Assembly: GCF_042681825.1 (NCBI RefSeq)
Contig: NZ_JBHUGH010000012.1
Location: forward strand, 186,001 to 250,000
DNA: 64,000 nucleotides
Direction of reading: 5' to 3'
Source of the DNA: Halodurantibacterium flavum
GTDB taxonomy: Bacteria > Pseudomonadota > Alphaproteobacteria > Rhodobacterales > Rhodobacteraceae
Under the pieces are notes generated by a model. It was not told the origin of the DNA and made no database searches. It saw nothing but the letters and a program-made list of their open reading frames with translations. The position numbers and the translations under genes are program-made. This document shows, piece after piece, positions 1 through 10,592 of this stretch. Each line of letters begins with the position of its first letter. Position 1 is the first letter of the stretch.

Positions 1-62
1 AGCATCGGCCCGCAGGGCGGGCAAATGCTGCGGATGCGAGATTGCAGGTGCGGAATGGTCAG

Positions 63-1004
63 TCAGGCTTGCTGCAAGAGCGCGATCGCCGTCGCCTCAT
101 CCGTGATGAGGCCGTTGAGCAGCCGGCCGCGCAGGGCCGCGAGAATGGCCCTGACCTTGCGCGGCCCCTTGGCGAGCCCGATCACCACAGCGGTATCCCG
201 CGACGGGATCGGGGCCGAGGCCGTCCGGTCGTTCGGTGTCGTCGTCAGTAAATGCCCCGCCTCATCATAAACCCAGCCGCAGATTTCCCCCGCACCGCCG
301 AGCGCGTGCAAAAGCTCCAGATCGCCCCGGTCGAGGAAGCCGTCCAGAAACAGCGGTGCCTGCGGCCCGATCTCGCCGATCCCCACAAAGGCCACATCCG
401 CCGAGGCCGCCAGCGACAGCGTATGCGAGATGAGCGCCTGACGGTGCATCAGGGCGCGTTCCTCGGCGCTGGTGACATAGACGGGCAGGGGGAAGGGGAA
501 ATGGCGCGCATTGATCGTGTCGGCCATGGAAAAGATCACGTTGTAATAGGCGGCCGAGCCGTCGATCCCGATATTCCCGGTCAAGGAGACGATCCGGTGC
601 TGCGGACAATCCATAGGGGGCAGATGATCCACGGCGGCCTTCAGGCTGCGCCCGGTGCCGACCGCCATGACCATGGGCTTTTCCCGCCGCAGCCAGCGGT
701 GCATCTCGGCGGCGCCCGCCTGCGCGATGCCAAGCGTTCCGTCGGTTTCATCGGCGATGCTGGGCACCACCTCCGCGCGCTTCAGCCCGAACCGGTCGGT
801 CAGGCGCGCGGCAAGGTCCATGCATTCCGCGATCGGGTGATCGAGCCACACCTTGACCAGCCGTTCCGACACCGCGAGCGACACGAGGCGCTGCGCCGCC
901 TGCCGCGAAATCCCCATGGCCGCCGCGATCTCGTCCTGCGTCTTGCCGGCGATGTAGTAGAGCCAGCCGGCGCGGGCGGCGTCGTTCAGGCGGGTGGTGT
1001 TCAT
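63..1004 (-). CDS. SorC/DeoR-type sugar-binding transcriptional regulator
   Basis: A 313-aa cytoplasmic regulator of the SorC family. An N-terminal helix-turn-helix (about residues 8-45, containing the run DEIAAAMGISRQAAQRLVS) is followed by the sugar-phosphate-isomerase-like effector domain, in which phosphorylated sugars normally act as inducers. Length fits the family. The AUG start is preceded by a GAGGCG-like ribosome site. Its target operon is not visible because the gene ends 62 bases from the window edge. Three alternating GGCAA/TTGCC half-sites lie just upstream and suggest autoregulation. The family is seen in the sequence; the effector is unknown. Confidence 0.85.
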   Translation of the reverse strand: MNTTRLNDAARAGWLYYIAGKTQDEIAAAMGISRQAAQRLVSLAVSERLVKVWLDHPIAECMDLAARLTDRFGLKRAEVVPSIADETDGTLGIAQAGAAEMHRWLRREKPMVMAVGTGRSLKAAVDHLPPMDCPQHRIVSLTGNIGIDGSAAYYNVIFSMADTINARHFPFPLPVYVTSAEERALMHRQALISHTLSLAASADVAFVGIGEIGPQAPLFLDGFLDRGDLELLHALGGAGEICGWVYDEAGHLLTTTPNDRTASAPIPSRDTAVVIGLAKGPRKVRAILAALRGRLLNGLITDEATAIALLQQA

Positions 1005-1045
1005 AGGGCGCCTCGGGTCTTTGCGGATGCCCGGACGACGCTATA

Positions 1046-1068
1046 GGCAAACGCTTGCCACGGGCAAG
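1046..1068. promoter_or_regulatory. Array of GGCAA/TTGCC half-sites upstream of the SorC regulator
   Basis: GGCAA (1046-1050), TTGCC (1055-1059) and GGCAA (1063-1067) make two overlapping inverted repeats with 4-bp and 3-bp spacers. The second extends to CTTGCC-ACG-GGCAAG (1054-1068). It lies 42-64 bp upstream of the regulator start, a usual position for an autoregulatory operator. Which protein binds is inference. Confidence 0.4.
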
Positions 1069-1091
1069 ATTGCGCCCGCGGGAATCGCGGA

Positions 1092-2744
1092 TCAGGAAAT
1101 GTCCACGGGGCTGCGCAGAGGCAGGTCGTCGGCGGGCGAGACGCTGTGGCGTTCGATCATGCGGTGAACGCGGGGCGGCTCGTCCCCACGGTGGAGCGCG
1201 CGCAGCGCCTCGGTCACTTCGGCATCGGCCTTGGTGCGGCGCAGATTGTGCCGCAGATATTCGTCCCAGGTCGCGACATGGTAGGATTCCGTCCAGATCT
1301 CCGGCGCCTCCAGATCCCTCAGCAGCGCCCAGTTGCGGGCCCCGTCGCGCCGGCGGATGCGGCGCCGCTCGGTCATCAGCCGCAGGAACTCCGGCACATC
1401 GGCCAGATCGATCCGGTAATCCACCATGATCATGATCGGGCCGCTGCTGCGGCGCAGGTCGAGCCGCAGGACCGGTTCGCGAAACCGTCCCAGCGGATCG
1501 AGATCGAGCGGCGTGAATTCCGGCAGCGCAAGGAATATCCCCGCCACCGCCCCCACCAGCATGGCCAGCGCCGAGGCGGCAAGGGCGGCATCCACCCCCT
1601 GCGCCGTGGCGACCATGCCCCAGACCCAGGACCCGGCCGCCATGCCGCCAAAGCTGGAGACCTGGTAAAGCGACAGCGCCCGCCCCAGAACCCAGCGCGG
1701 TGTCGAAAGCTGGACCGACACGTTGAAAAGCGACAGCGCCAGAACCCAGGCCGCCCCCGCCGGCAGCATCGTGAGCGCGCTGAGCGCGGGCACCCGGCTT
1801 TGCGACAGCACAAAGGCGGAAACGCCAAAGATCACGAAGGCCAGCCGCACGATCCATTCGTTACCCAATGCGGCCCGCAGCCGGGCGTTCAAAAGCGCGC
1901 CGCCGATCGCCCCGATCCCGAAACATCCCAGCAGGATGCCGTAGATGAACGACCCGCCCCCGGTCAGATCCCGCACCACAAGCGGCAGCAGCGCAAGGAT
2001 CGAGACGGCCGAAAAGCCGAACAGCCCCGCGCGCAGCATGACCCGCAGGATATTGGGCGACAGCGCGACATAGCGCAGGCCCGCGGCAACGGCGGGTCCG
2101 AGCGATTCCCTTGTCATGGCGCGGTCGCGCCGCGTCGGGCGCCAGCGGGCCAGCGCGCCGATCAGCGGCAGATAGCTGACCGCGTTGACCGCAAAGGCCA
2201 CCGAGGCGCCGAAGCTCGCCACGATGATCCCGCCCACCGCCGGGCCGACGCTGCGCATCAGGTTGAACCCCATGCTGTTGAGCGAGACCGCCGCGGGCAG
2301 GTCGTCCCGTGGCACCAGATCGCCCATCGATGCCTGCCACGACGGGTTGTGAAGCGCCGTGCCCGCACCGATCAGGAAGGTCAGCCCCAAAAGCAGCCAC
2401 GGCGTCAGCCCGTCCATCCAGGCGATCACGGCCAGCAGCACGGAAAAGCCGAACATCAGGCTTTGGGCGGTCAGCATGATGCGCCGCCGGTCGAAATTAT
2501 CCGCCAGCGCCCCGGAAAACATGGCAAAAAGCATCACGGGCAACGTGGTCGTCGCCTGCACCAGCGCGATGAGCGTGGGCGAGGTCGTCAGCAGCGTCAT
2601 CGCCCAGGCCGCCCCCACGCCCTGCACCAGCCCGCCGAAATTCGACATGAGGCTCGCACCCCAGAGCGTGCGAAAGTCCCTGTGCCGGAACGGCACGAAG
2701 GCCGATTGCCGGTGCGGCATGGATGCGGAGGATCTGGGGGGCAT
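1092..2744 (-). CDS. MFS exporter (MFS_3 type) with C-terminal alpha/beta extension
   Basis: A 550-aa inner-membrane protein. Residues about 15-410 are hydrophobic and read as a 12-helix major facilitator of the transmembrane-secretion-effector (EntS-like, MFS_3) type, starting FRHRDFRTLWGASLMSNFG. These usually export siderophores or drugs by proton antiport. The last 120 or so residues are hydrophilic, beginning after IMIMVDYRID. They look like a small ferredoxin-like fold of the NIPSNAP / antibiotic-monooxygenase kind, with conserved-looking WTESYHVATWDEYLRH. Such tails occur in this family. The AUG has a GGAGAAG ribosome site. It is divergent from the BCCT gene. The substrate is unknown. 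Confidence 0.82.
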   Translation of the reverse strand: MPPRSSASMPHRQSAFVPFRHRDFRTLWGASLMSNFGGLVQGVGAAWAMTLLTTSPTLIALVQATTTLPVMLFAMFSGALADNFDRRRIMLTAQSLMFGFSVLLAVIAWMDGLTPWLLLGLTFLIGAGTALHNPSWQASMGDLVPRDDLPAAVSLNSMGFNLMRSVGPAVGGIIVASFGASVAFAVNAVSYLPLIGALARWRPTRRDRAMTRESLGPAVAAGLRYVALSPNILRVMLRAGLFGFSAVSILALLPLVVRDLTGGGSFIYGILLGCFGIGAIGGALLNARLRAALGNEWIVRLAFVIFGVSAFVLSQSRVPALSALTMLPAGAAWVLALSLFNVSVQLSTPRWVLGRALSLYQVSSFGGMAAGSWVWGMVATAQGVDAALAASALAMLVGAVAGIFLALPEFTPLDLDPLGRFREPVLRLDLRRSSGPIMIMVDYRIDLADVPEFLRLMTERRRIRRRDGARNWALLRDLEAPEIWTESYHVATWDEYLRHNLRRTKADAEVTEALRALHRGDEPPRVHRMIERHSVSPADDLPLRSPVDIS

Positions 2745-2970
2745 CGACTTCTCCCGTATGGGCCGACCATAGGGAGCGCGGCTGCGCCTTGCAATCGGGC
2801 GCGGCGCGCGGCGGCGGGGGGTTGCAAAAACCGGCGGTGGTCACGAGCGCACGGATTTGTTACATGCCAGCAGGGGCTTCCCCTATCGCCGGGCGCTGAC
2901 GCGCGCCCCTCTGACGTAACGGAACCCGTGCAGGCAGCCCGGGTTGTCCGCCAAAGCAAAGGGACAGCGG

Positions 2971-4617
2971 ATGAACAACGACACACATCCAGACGAGTCA
3001 ATCGAACCGATACCGGAACCCGAGGGGGAGACGGAGATCATCTCGACCGATTACGAAATCGGGCAGGACAATATCTCGCGCAGCTTCACGCTGACCTTTG
3101 ATGTGCACCACATCGTCTTTACCGTGGCGGCGCTGGGCGTGGTCGCCTTCACCTTCCTCACGCTCGCCTTCCAGAATGAGGCAGAGCCCCTGTTCACCGG
3201 GTTGCGCGATGCGCTGACCTCCCGGCTCGACTGGTTCTTCCTGCTGGTGGGCAATGTCTTCGTGGTGCTTTGCCTTGCGCTGATCGTGTCGCCCCTGGGT
3301 CGCATCCGGCTGGGCGGACCAGACGCGACGGCGGATTTCAGCTATCCGGGCTGGATGGCGATGCTGTTCGCGGCGGGCATGGGGATCGGCCTCATGTTCT
3401 ATGGCGTGTCCGAACCGCTTGGGCATTTCGATGCGGCCTTTGGCGGGATCGAGCGGGGCCCTGACGGGGCGCGGACCGACTGGGCGCCGCTGGGCGGGGC
3501 CGAGGGCGACGCCGAAACCGCGCGGCGGCTCGGCATGGCGGCGACGATCTTTCACTGGGGCCTGCACCCTTGGGCGATCTATGCCGTGGTGGCGCTGGCA
3601 CTGTCGCTTTTCGCCTATAACAAGGGGCTGCCGCTGACCCTGCGGTCGTGTTTCTACCCGATCTTCGGTGAACGGGTCTGGGGCTGGCCGGGCCATATCA
3701 TCGACATCCTCGCGGTCTTCGCGACCGTCTTCGGCCTTGCCACATCGCTGGGCATCGGGGCGCAGCAGGCCTCGGCCGGGCTTGGGTTCCTGTTCGGCTG
3801 GCCCACAACCGACCCGGCGATGATCATCCTGATCCTCTTCATTACCGCCATCGCGGTCGTGTCGATCATCCGGGGTCTGGAAGGGGGCGTGAAGATCCTG
3901 TCCGAGATCAACATGACGCTGGCTGGGTTGCTGCTGCTGTTCGTGATCCTTGCCGGGCCGACGATGCAGATCCTGAGCGGGTTCTTCCTGAACCTCGGGG
4001 CCTATGGCCGCTATCTGCCGGAGCTCGCCATGCCCTTCGGGCGCGAGGACGCGAATTTCGCCCAGGGCTGGACGGCCTTTTACTGGGCCTGGTGGATCAG
4101 CTGGTCGCCCTTTGTCGGAATGTTCATCGCCCGGGTCAGCCGTGGCCGCACGGTGCGCGAGTTGCTGATCGCGGTGCTGATCGTGCCGACGCTGCTGTCT
4201 GTCCTGTGGATGACGGCACTGGGCGGCACGGCCATCACGCAGGTGGTGAATGACGGCTTTACCGGGGTGCAGGAGGCGGCGCTTGAAATCCAGCTGTTCG
4301 AGATGCTCTCGCAACTGCCGCTGACGGCGATCACCTCGCTCGTGGGGATCACGCTGGTGATCGTGTTCTTCGTCACCTCGTCGGATTCGGGCAGCATCGT
4401 GATCGACACCATCGCCGCGGGCGGCAAGATCAACCCGCCGGTGATCCAGCGCGTGTTCTGGGCGACTTTCGAAGGGCTGGTGGCGATCGCGCTGTTGCTC
4501 GGCGGCGGGCTCGCGGCGTTGCAGGCGATGGCGGTGTCCACCGGGCTGCCCTTTGCGCTGGTTCTTCTGGGCGCGGCCTATGCCATTGTGCGGGGCCTGA
4601 TGAACGAACCCCGCTGA
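2971..4617 (+). CDS. BCCT family betaine/carnitine/choline transporter
   Basis: A 548-aa secondary transporter with 12 predicted membrane helices, importing quaternary ammonium compounds with Na+ or H+. Diagnostic signatures are the glycine-rich helix GMGIGLMFYGVSEPLGHF and the tryptophan-rich segment FYWAWWISWSPFVGMF followed by ARVSRGRTVREL. A 45-residue acidic, proline-containing N-terminal tail precedes the first helix. The ATG at 2971 is preferred over an upstream TTG because a GGGACAGCGG sequence sits directly before it. A GC-rich hairpin follows the stop. Whether it serves osmoprotection or feeding cannot be told, as no betaine catabolic genes lie nearby. Confidence 0.9.
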   Translation: MNNDTHPDESIEPIPEPEGETEIISTDYEIGQDNISRSFTLTFDVHHIVFTVAALGVVAFTFLTLAFQNEAEPLFTGLRDALTSRLDWFFLLVGNVFVVLCLALIVSPLGRIRLGGPDATADFSYPGWMAMLFAAGMGIGLMFYGVSEPLGHFDAAFGGIERGPDGARTDWAPLGGAEGDAETARRLGMAATIFHWGLHPWAIYAVVALALSLFAYNKGLPLTLRSCFYPIFGERVWGWPGHIIDILAVFATVFGLATSLGIGAQQASAGLGFLFGWPTTDPAMIILILFITAIAVVSIIRGLEGGVKILSEINMTLAGLLLLFVILAGPTMQILSGFFLNLGAYGRYLPELAMPFGREDANFAQGWTAFYWAWWISWSPFVGMFIARVSRGRTVRELLIAVLIVPTLLSVLWMTALGGTAITQVVNDGFTGVQEAALEIQLFEMLSQLPLTAITSLVGITLVIVFFVTSSDSGSIVIDTIAAGGKINPPVIQRVFWATFEGLVAIALLLGGGLAALQAMAVSTGLPFALVLLGAAYAIVRGLMNEPR

Positions 4618-4624
4618 AATGAAA

Positions 4625-4648
4625 CGGGGGCGCCCTGTGGCGCCCCCG
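4625..4648. terminator. Shared hairpin between BCCT gene and gyrB
   Basis: A perfect 10-bp stem, CGGGGGCGCC / GGCGCCCCCG, with a CTGT loop lies between two converging genes. The U-tract is weak on the plus strand (GATTATC) and somewhat better on the minus strand (TTTCATTTC), so it probably works as a bidirectional but modest terminator. Confidence 0.65.
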
Positions 4649-4673
4649 GATTATCTGTCGCTGTCAGCCTGTA

Positions 4674-7091
<2,418 letters not shown>

Positions 7092-7169
7092 GCGGAACTT
7101 TCCTTTCAACGTGCGCGACTTATAGGGCTTTTGCCCGGGATTGTCACGCGCGGCACACCATATTTAGGG

Positions 7170-7790
7170 TCAGGCGACGCCGATTACCACGCCTACGAGG
7201 ATCAACAGCACCCCGGCGATCCGATTGGTCCGCTGCAATGCGGCAGGCGAGGCGAGAAGCCGCCGCGCCCGGTCGATGAAAAGCGAAAAGGCGAGGTTCC
7301 CGGCAAGCGGAATGGTCATCGAAATCGCCACGATCGCGGCGATGTCCCAGCCCGTGACGCGGGTGAGGTCAAAGAACCCCGGCAGGACGCCCATGTAGAA
7401 CAGGATCGCCTTGGGGTTCGCGAGGATGACCGCGACACCGGCCAGAAAGCCGGCCAGCCGCCCCGGTCGCGTCAACCGGCTGTCCGAAGAGATCTGGTGC
7501 CCCGCGTTGCGGATCAGCAGGGCGCCCATCACGATGAAGGTCGCAACGGCAACCCAGCGCATCAGGATGAGGAACCCGTCGAACGCCGCCAGCAGCCATG
7601 TCAGCCCGAAGATCGCCGCCAATGGCCAGAGCGCGTCGCCCAGCACCACCCCGACCGCGAGCGGCCAGGCCGAGGCGAAGCCGCCCGAAAGCGCGCGCGC
7701 CGTCAGCGCCACCCAGACCGGGCCGGGGGTGAAGAACAGCACCACGAGCGCGCCCGCGTAAAGCAGCAGTGAAGTGGCCGGGATCGTCAC
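7170..7790 (-). CDS. LysE family amino-acid/metabolite exporter
   Basis: A 206-aa integral membrane protein with about six helices, of the LysE/RhtB translocator family that exports amino acids or related metabolites. The N-terminus carries the hallmark FFTPGPVWVALTARALSGG segment. It overlaps the VOC gene by 4 bp, so the two are translationally coupled downstream of recF. The substrate is not predictable. Confidence 0.85.
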   Translation of the reverse strand: MTIPATSLLLYAGALVVLFFTPGPVWVALTARALSGGFASAWPLAVGVVLGDALWPLAAIFGLTWLLAAFDGFLILMRWVAVATFIVMGALLIRNAGHQISSDSRLTRPGRLAGFLAGVAVILANPKAILFYMGVLPGFFDLTRVTGWDIAAIVAISMTIPLAGNLAFSLFIDRARRLLASPAALQRTNRIAGVLLILVGVVIGVA

Positions 7791-8224
7791 GACAGGGGCG
7801 CCTCTGGCAAGGTGAGGCTTCCATCCCCGTTCAGCGGCCAGAAGGGATTATGGGCCAGTTCCCACACATGCCCGTCGGGGTCCGCGAAATAGCCCGCATA
7901 GCCGCCCCAGAACACCTCGACCGGTGGTTTGAGCGGCGTGGCCCCGGCGGCCAGCGCCGTGGCATAGGCCGCATCCACCCCCGCGCGGTCAGGGAAATTC
8001 TGCGCAAGGGTCATCGCCCCTGTTCCCAGCCTTGTGTCTGGCCGGCCCTGATCGCGCGCCAGTTCGTCCAGATCGAACAGTGCCAGCGCCTGCCCGTGCA
8101 TCTGGTAAAAGGCGACGCCCTCGGCCTCTTGCGCCGGGGTCCAGCCGAGCTGGCGGTAGAAATCCCGCGCCCGGTTCAGGTCGGCGACCCCAAGGGTAAT
8201 CAGCGTCACGCGCTGCGGGGTCAT
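7787..8224 (-). CDS. VOC (glyoxalase/bleomycin-resistance fold) family protein
   Basis: A 145-aa protein with the paired beta-alpha-beta-beta-beta units of the vicinal-oxygen-chelate superfamily. It starts TPQRVTLITLGVADLNRAR and ends with the usual YAGYFADPDGHVWELAHNP second metal-site segment. Members include glyoxalase I, dioxygenases and resistance proteins, so the reaction is unknown. It overlaps recF and the LysE gene by 4 bp each, which implies expression with the replication genes. Confidence 0.85.
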   Translation of the reverse strand: MTPQRVTLITLGVADLNRARDFYRQLGWTPAQEAEGVAFYQMHGQALALFDLDELARDQGRPDTRLGTGAMTLAQNFPDRAGVDAAYATALAAGATPLKPPVEVFWGGYAGYFADPDGHVWELAHNPFWPLNGDGSLTLPEAPLS

Positions 8225-9327
8225 GGCATCGTCCTCTCGGTTACGGTCGAAGAACCGCCGGCTTCGGTCACCTCAAAGCTCTGCGCCTGTCCTTCGAGTT
8301 CGGCGAAAAGCTCGGCCCCGGTTCCGGTCAGGAAGGCCTGTGCACCCAGACCCAGGATTTCGGCATAAAGCGCCGAGCGCCGGGCGGCGTCAAGATGGGC
8401 GGCGATTTCATCCAGCAGCAACACGGGTGCCGCGCCGGTTTCCTGTTTCAGCGCCCGCGCATTGGCAAGGATGAGCGATATCAGAAGCGCCTTCTGCTCG
8501 CCGGTCGAGCAGCTTGCGGCGGGCATGTCCTTGGCGGCATAGATCGCGCCCAGATCGACCCGGTGCGGGCCGGTCAGGCTGCGCCCGGCCGCCATGTCGC
8601 GGCGACGCCCCTCGGCAAAGGACGCGGCCATCGCATCAGCCGTTTCCGGAAAGGGCTCGGCGCCCTCGATCCGCAGAAGGGCCGCGGGAAAGGCCGTTTC
8701 CGCGCCCGCCTGCGCCGCCTCCAGCCGGGCAAGGGCATCGCGGCGATGTTGCATCAGGCTGGCGCCCGCCTGCGCCATCTGTTCCTCGAGCGCGCCATAC
8801 CAGCGTGCATCGGCCACCTGATCGCGCAACAGCCGGTTGCGCTCGCGCATCGCCTTGTCATAGCTCAGCGCCGCCTCGGCATGATCGGGAAAGAAGCTGA
8901 GCGTGATGCGGTCCAGAAAACGGCGGCGGCCTTCAGCGGATTCGGTCCAGAGCCGGTCCATCGCCGGCACGAGCCAGAGCACCCGCACCAGCCGCCCCAG
9001 CATCACCTGTGTCGCGGGCTTTTCGTCGATGGCGACCTGCCGCCCCGACCCCGGTTCCGCCCAAGTCTCAACCAGATGTTCCGCGGCCGGGGCCTGCAAC
9101 TGCGCCCGGATCTTCCATCCCAGCCGCTCCGGCCGCCGCATCAGATCCTCGGCCGCCGCCCCGCGCAGCCCCCGCCCGGGCGAAAGGAGCGAGACAGCCT
9201 CAAGAAGGTTGGTCTTGCCCGCGCCGTTGGGCCCATGGATCGTGATCACGCGCTGCCCGAAGGTCAGCCGCGCCAGCCTGTGCGATCTGAAATGCGAAAG
9301 GGTCAGTGCCTCAAGGGCGAGCGTCAT
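8221..9327 (-). CDS. recF: DNA replication and repair protein RecF
   Basis: A 368-aa SMC-like ATPase that loads RecA at gaps with RecO and RecR. Seen: N-terminal LSHFRSHRLARLTF, Walker A GPNGAGKTNLLEAVSLLS, the signature-like STGEQKALLISLILANA, and Walker B PVLLLDEIAAHLD. Length matches the family. The start lies 9 bp after the dnaN stop, so the two are co-transcribed. The stop overlaps the VOC start by 4 bp. Confidence 0.96.
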   Translation of the reverse strand: MTLALEALTLSHFRSHRLARLTFGQRVITIHGPNGAGKTNLLEAVSLLSPGRGLRGAAAEDLMRRPERLGWKIRAQLQAPAAEHLVETWAEPGSGRQVAIDEKPATQVMLGRLVRVLWLVPAMDRLWTESAEGRRRFLDRITLSFFPDHAEAALSYDKAMRERNRLLRDQVADARWYGALEEQMAQAGASLMQHRRDALARLEAAQAGAETAFPAALLRIEGAEPFPETADAMAASFAEGRRRDMAAGRSLTGPHRVDLGAIYAAKDMPAASCSTGEQKALLISLILANARALKQETGAAPVLLLDEIAAHLDAARRSALYAEILGLGAQAFLTGTGAELFAELEGQAQSFEVTEAGGSSTVTERTMP

Positions 9328-9336
9328 GCAGACCCG

Positions 9337-10455
9337 TCAGACCCGCATCGGCATGACGACGTAAATCGCGCTGTCATCCCCGCCCTCGCGCATCAGCGTC
9401 GGATCGGCGGAAGAGTTGAACATGAAGACCGCATTCTCGCGGTCGACCTGGCTTGCGATTTCCAGCAGGTATTTGGCGTTGAAACCGATATCGAGCCGCT
9501 CGTCGGCATAGGCCACGGCCAGTTCCTCTTCGGCGGCACCGCTGTCGGGGGCGTTCACCGAAAGAACCAGCCGGTCGTCTTCGAGCGAGAGTTTCACGGC
9601 GCGCGACCGTTCCGAGGATACCGTGGCGACGCGATCCACCGCCTGCGCAAATTCGGTCGCATCGACCTCCAGCCGGCGGGTGTTGCCGGTGGGAATGACG
9701 CGGGCGTAATCGGGGAATGTGCCGTCGATCACCTTGGAGGTCAGCGTGATGTCGGGGGTCGCGAAGCGGACCTTGGTCTCCGAAACAGACACGGCGATTT
9801 CGGTCTCGTCATTGTCCAGAAGCTTGCGCAATTCCCCTACCGTCTTGCGTGGGACGATGACGCCGGGCATGCTTTCCGCGCCTTTGGGCAGGGGGGCATC
9901 GATGCGGGCCAGACGGTGGCCGTCGGTGGCGACACAGCGCAGGACCTGCCCGCCCTCCGTATCCGCCACATGCATGTAGACACCGTTGAGGTAATAGCGC
10001 GTCTCTTCGGTCGAGATCGCGAATTTCGACTTGTCGAAGAGCCGCCGCAGCGCCCCTGCGGGGGCGGCGAAATTGGCGGTGTATTCGGTGCTGGTCATCG
10101 CCGGGAAATCTTCGCGCGGCAGGGTGGCAAGTGCGAAGTTCGACCGCCCCGCCTGAACCGTCAGCCGGCCCGAGGCCGCGTCATCGGTCAGGGTCACAAG
10201 CGCGCCATCGGGCAGCTTGCGCACGATCTCATGCAGCATCACGGCGGAAACCGTGGTCGCCCCGGCCCGTTCGACCTGCGCGGGGGCACGATCGACCACC
10301 TCGATGTCGAGATCGGTCGCGCGAAAGCTCACGTTGCTGCCTTCGGCCTCGATCAGCACATTGGCGAGGATCGGGATGGTGTTGCGCCGTTCGACCACAG
10401 ACTGCGCCTGGCCCACGGCCTTGAGCAAGGTGCCGCGCTCGATGCTGATCTTCAT
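9337..10455 (-). CDS. dnaN: DNA polymerase III sliding clamp (beta subunit)
   Basis: A 372-aa processivity clamp with three repeated clamp domains. The N-terminus MKISIERGTLLKAVGQAQS and the C-terminal IYVVMPMRV are typical. The open frame extends far upstream, but 10455 is chosen because it gives the family length and conserved N-terminus. It lies 137 bp downstream of dnaA and 9 bp upstream of recF, the classical dnaA-dnaN-recF order. Confidence 0.97.
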   Translation of the reverse strand: MKISIERGTLLKAVGQAQSVVERRNTIPILANVLIEAEGSNVSFRATDLDIEVVDRAPAQVERAGATTVSAVMLHEIVRKLPDGALVTLTDDAASGRLTVQAGRSNFALATLPREDFPAMTSTEYTANFAAPAGALRRLFDKSKFAISTEETRYYLNGVYMHVADTEGGQVLRCVATDGHRLARIDAPLPKGAESMPGVIVPRKTVGELRKLLDNDETEIAVSVSETKVRFATPDITLTSKVIDGTFPDYARVIPTGNTRRLEVDATEFAQAVDRVATVSSERSRAVKLSLEDDRLVLSVNAPDSGAAEEELAVAYADERLDIGFNAKYLLEIASQVDRENAVFMFNSSADPTLMREGGDDSAIYVVMPMRV

Positions 10456-10592
10456 TCTGTTCCCCATCCGTCTCGGGCGCAAGGCCGGGGGGGCAACCTG
10501 TGCCAAATCCCCCGGACGCTCAAGCCTTTTTCTTGTCCGGACTTTCCGCCCGAAACGCCGCAGCGTCAAGGCCCGCGCTGCAGTCCGCCCGA

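Noticed and set aside
1146..3101. A 651-codon open frame antisense to the MFS exporter
   Set aside because: Composition is rich in Arg, His, Gln and Pro as expected of a shadow frame, and the opposite strand has clear transporter helices.
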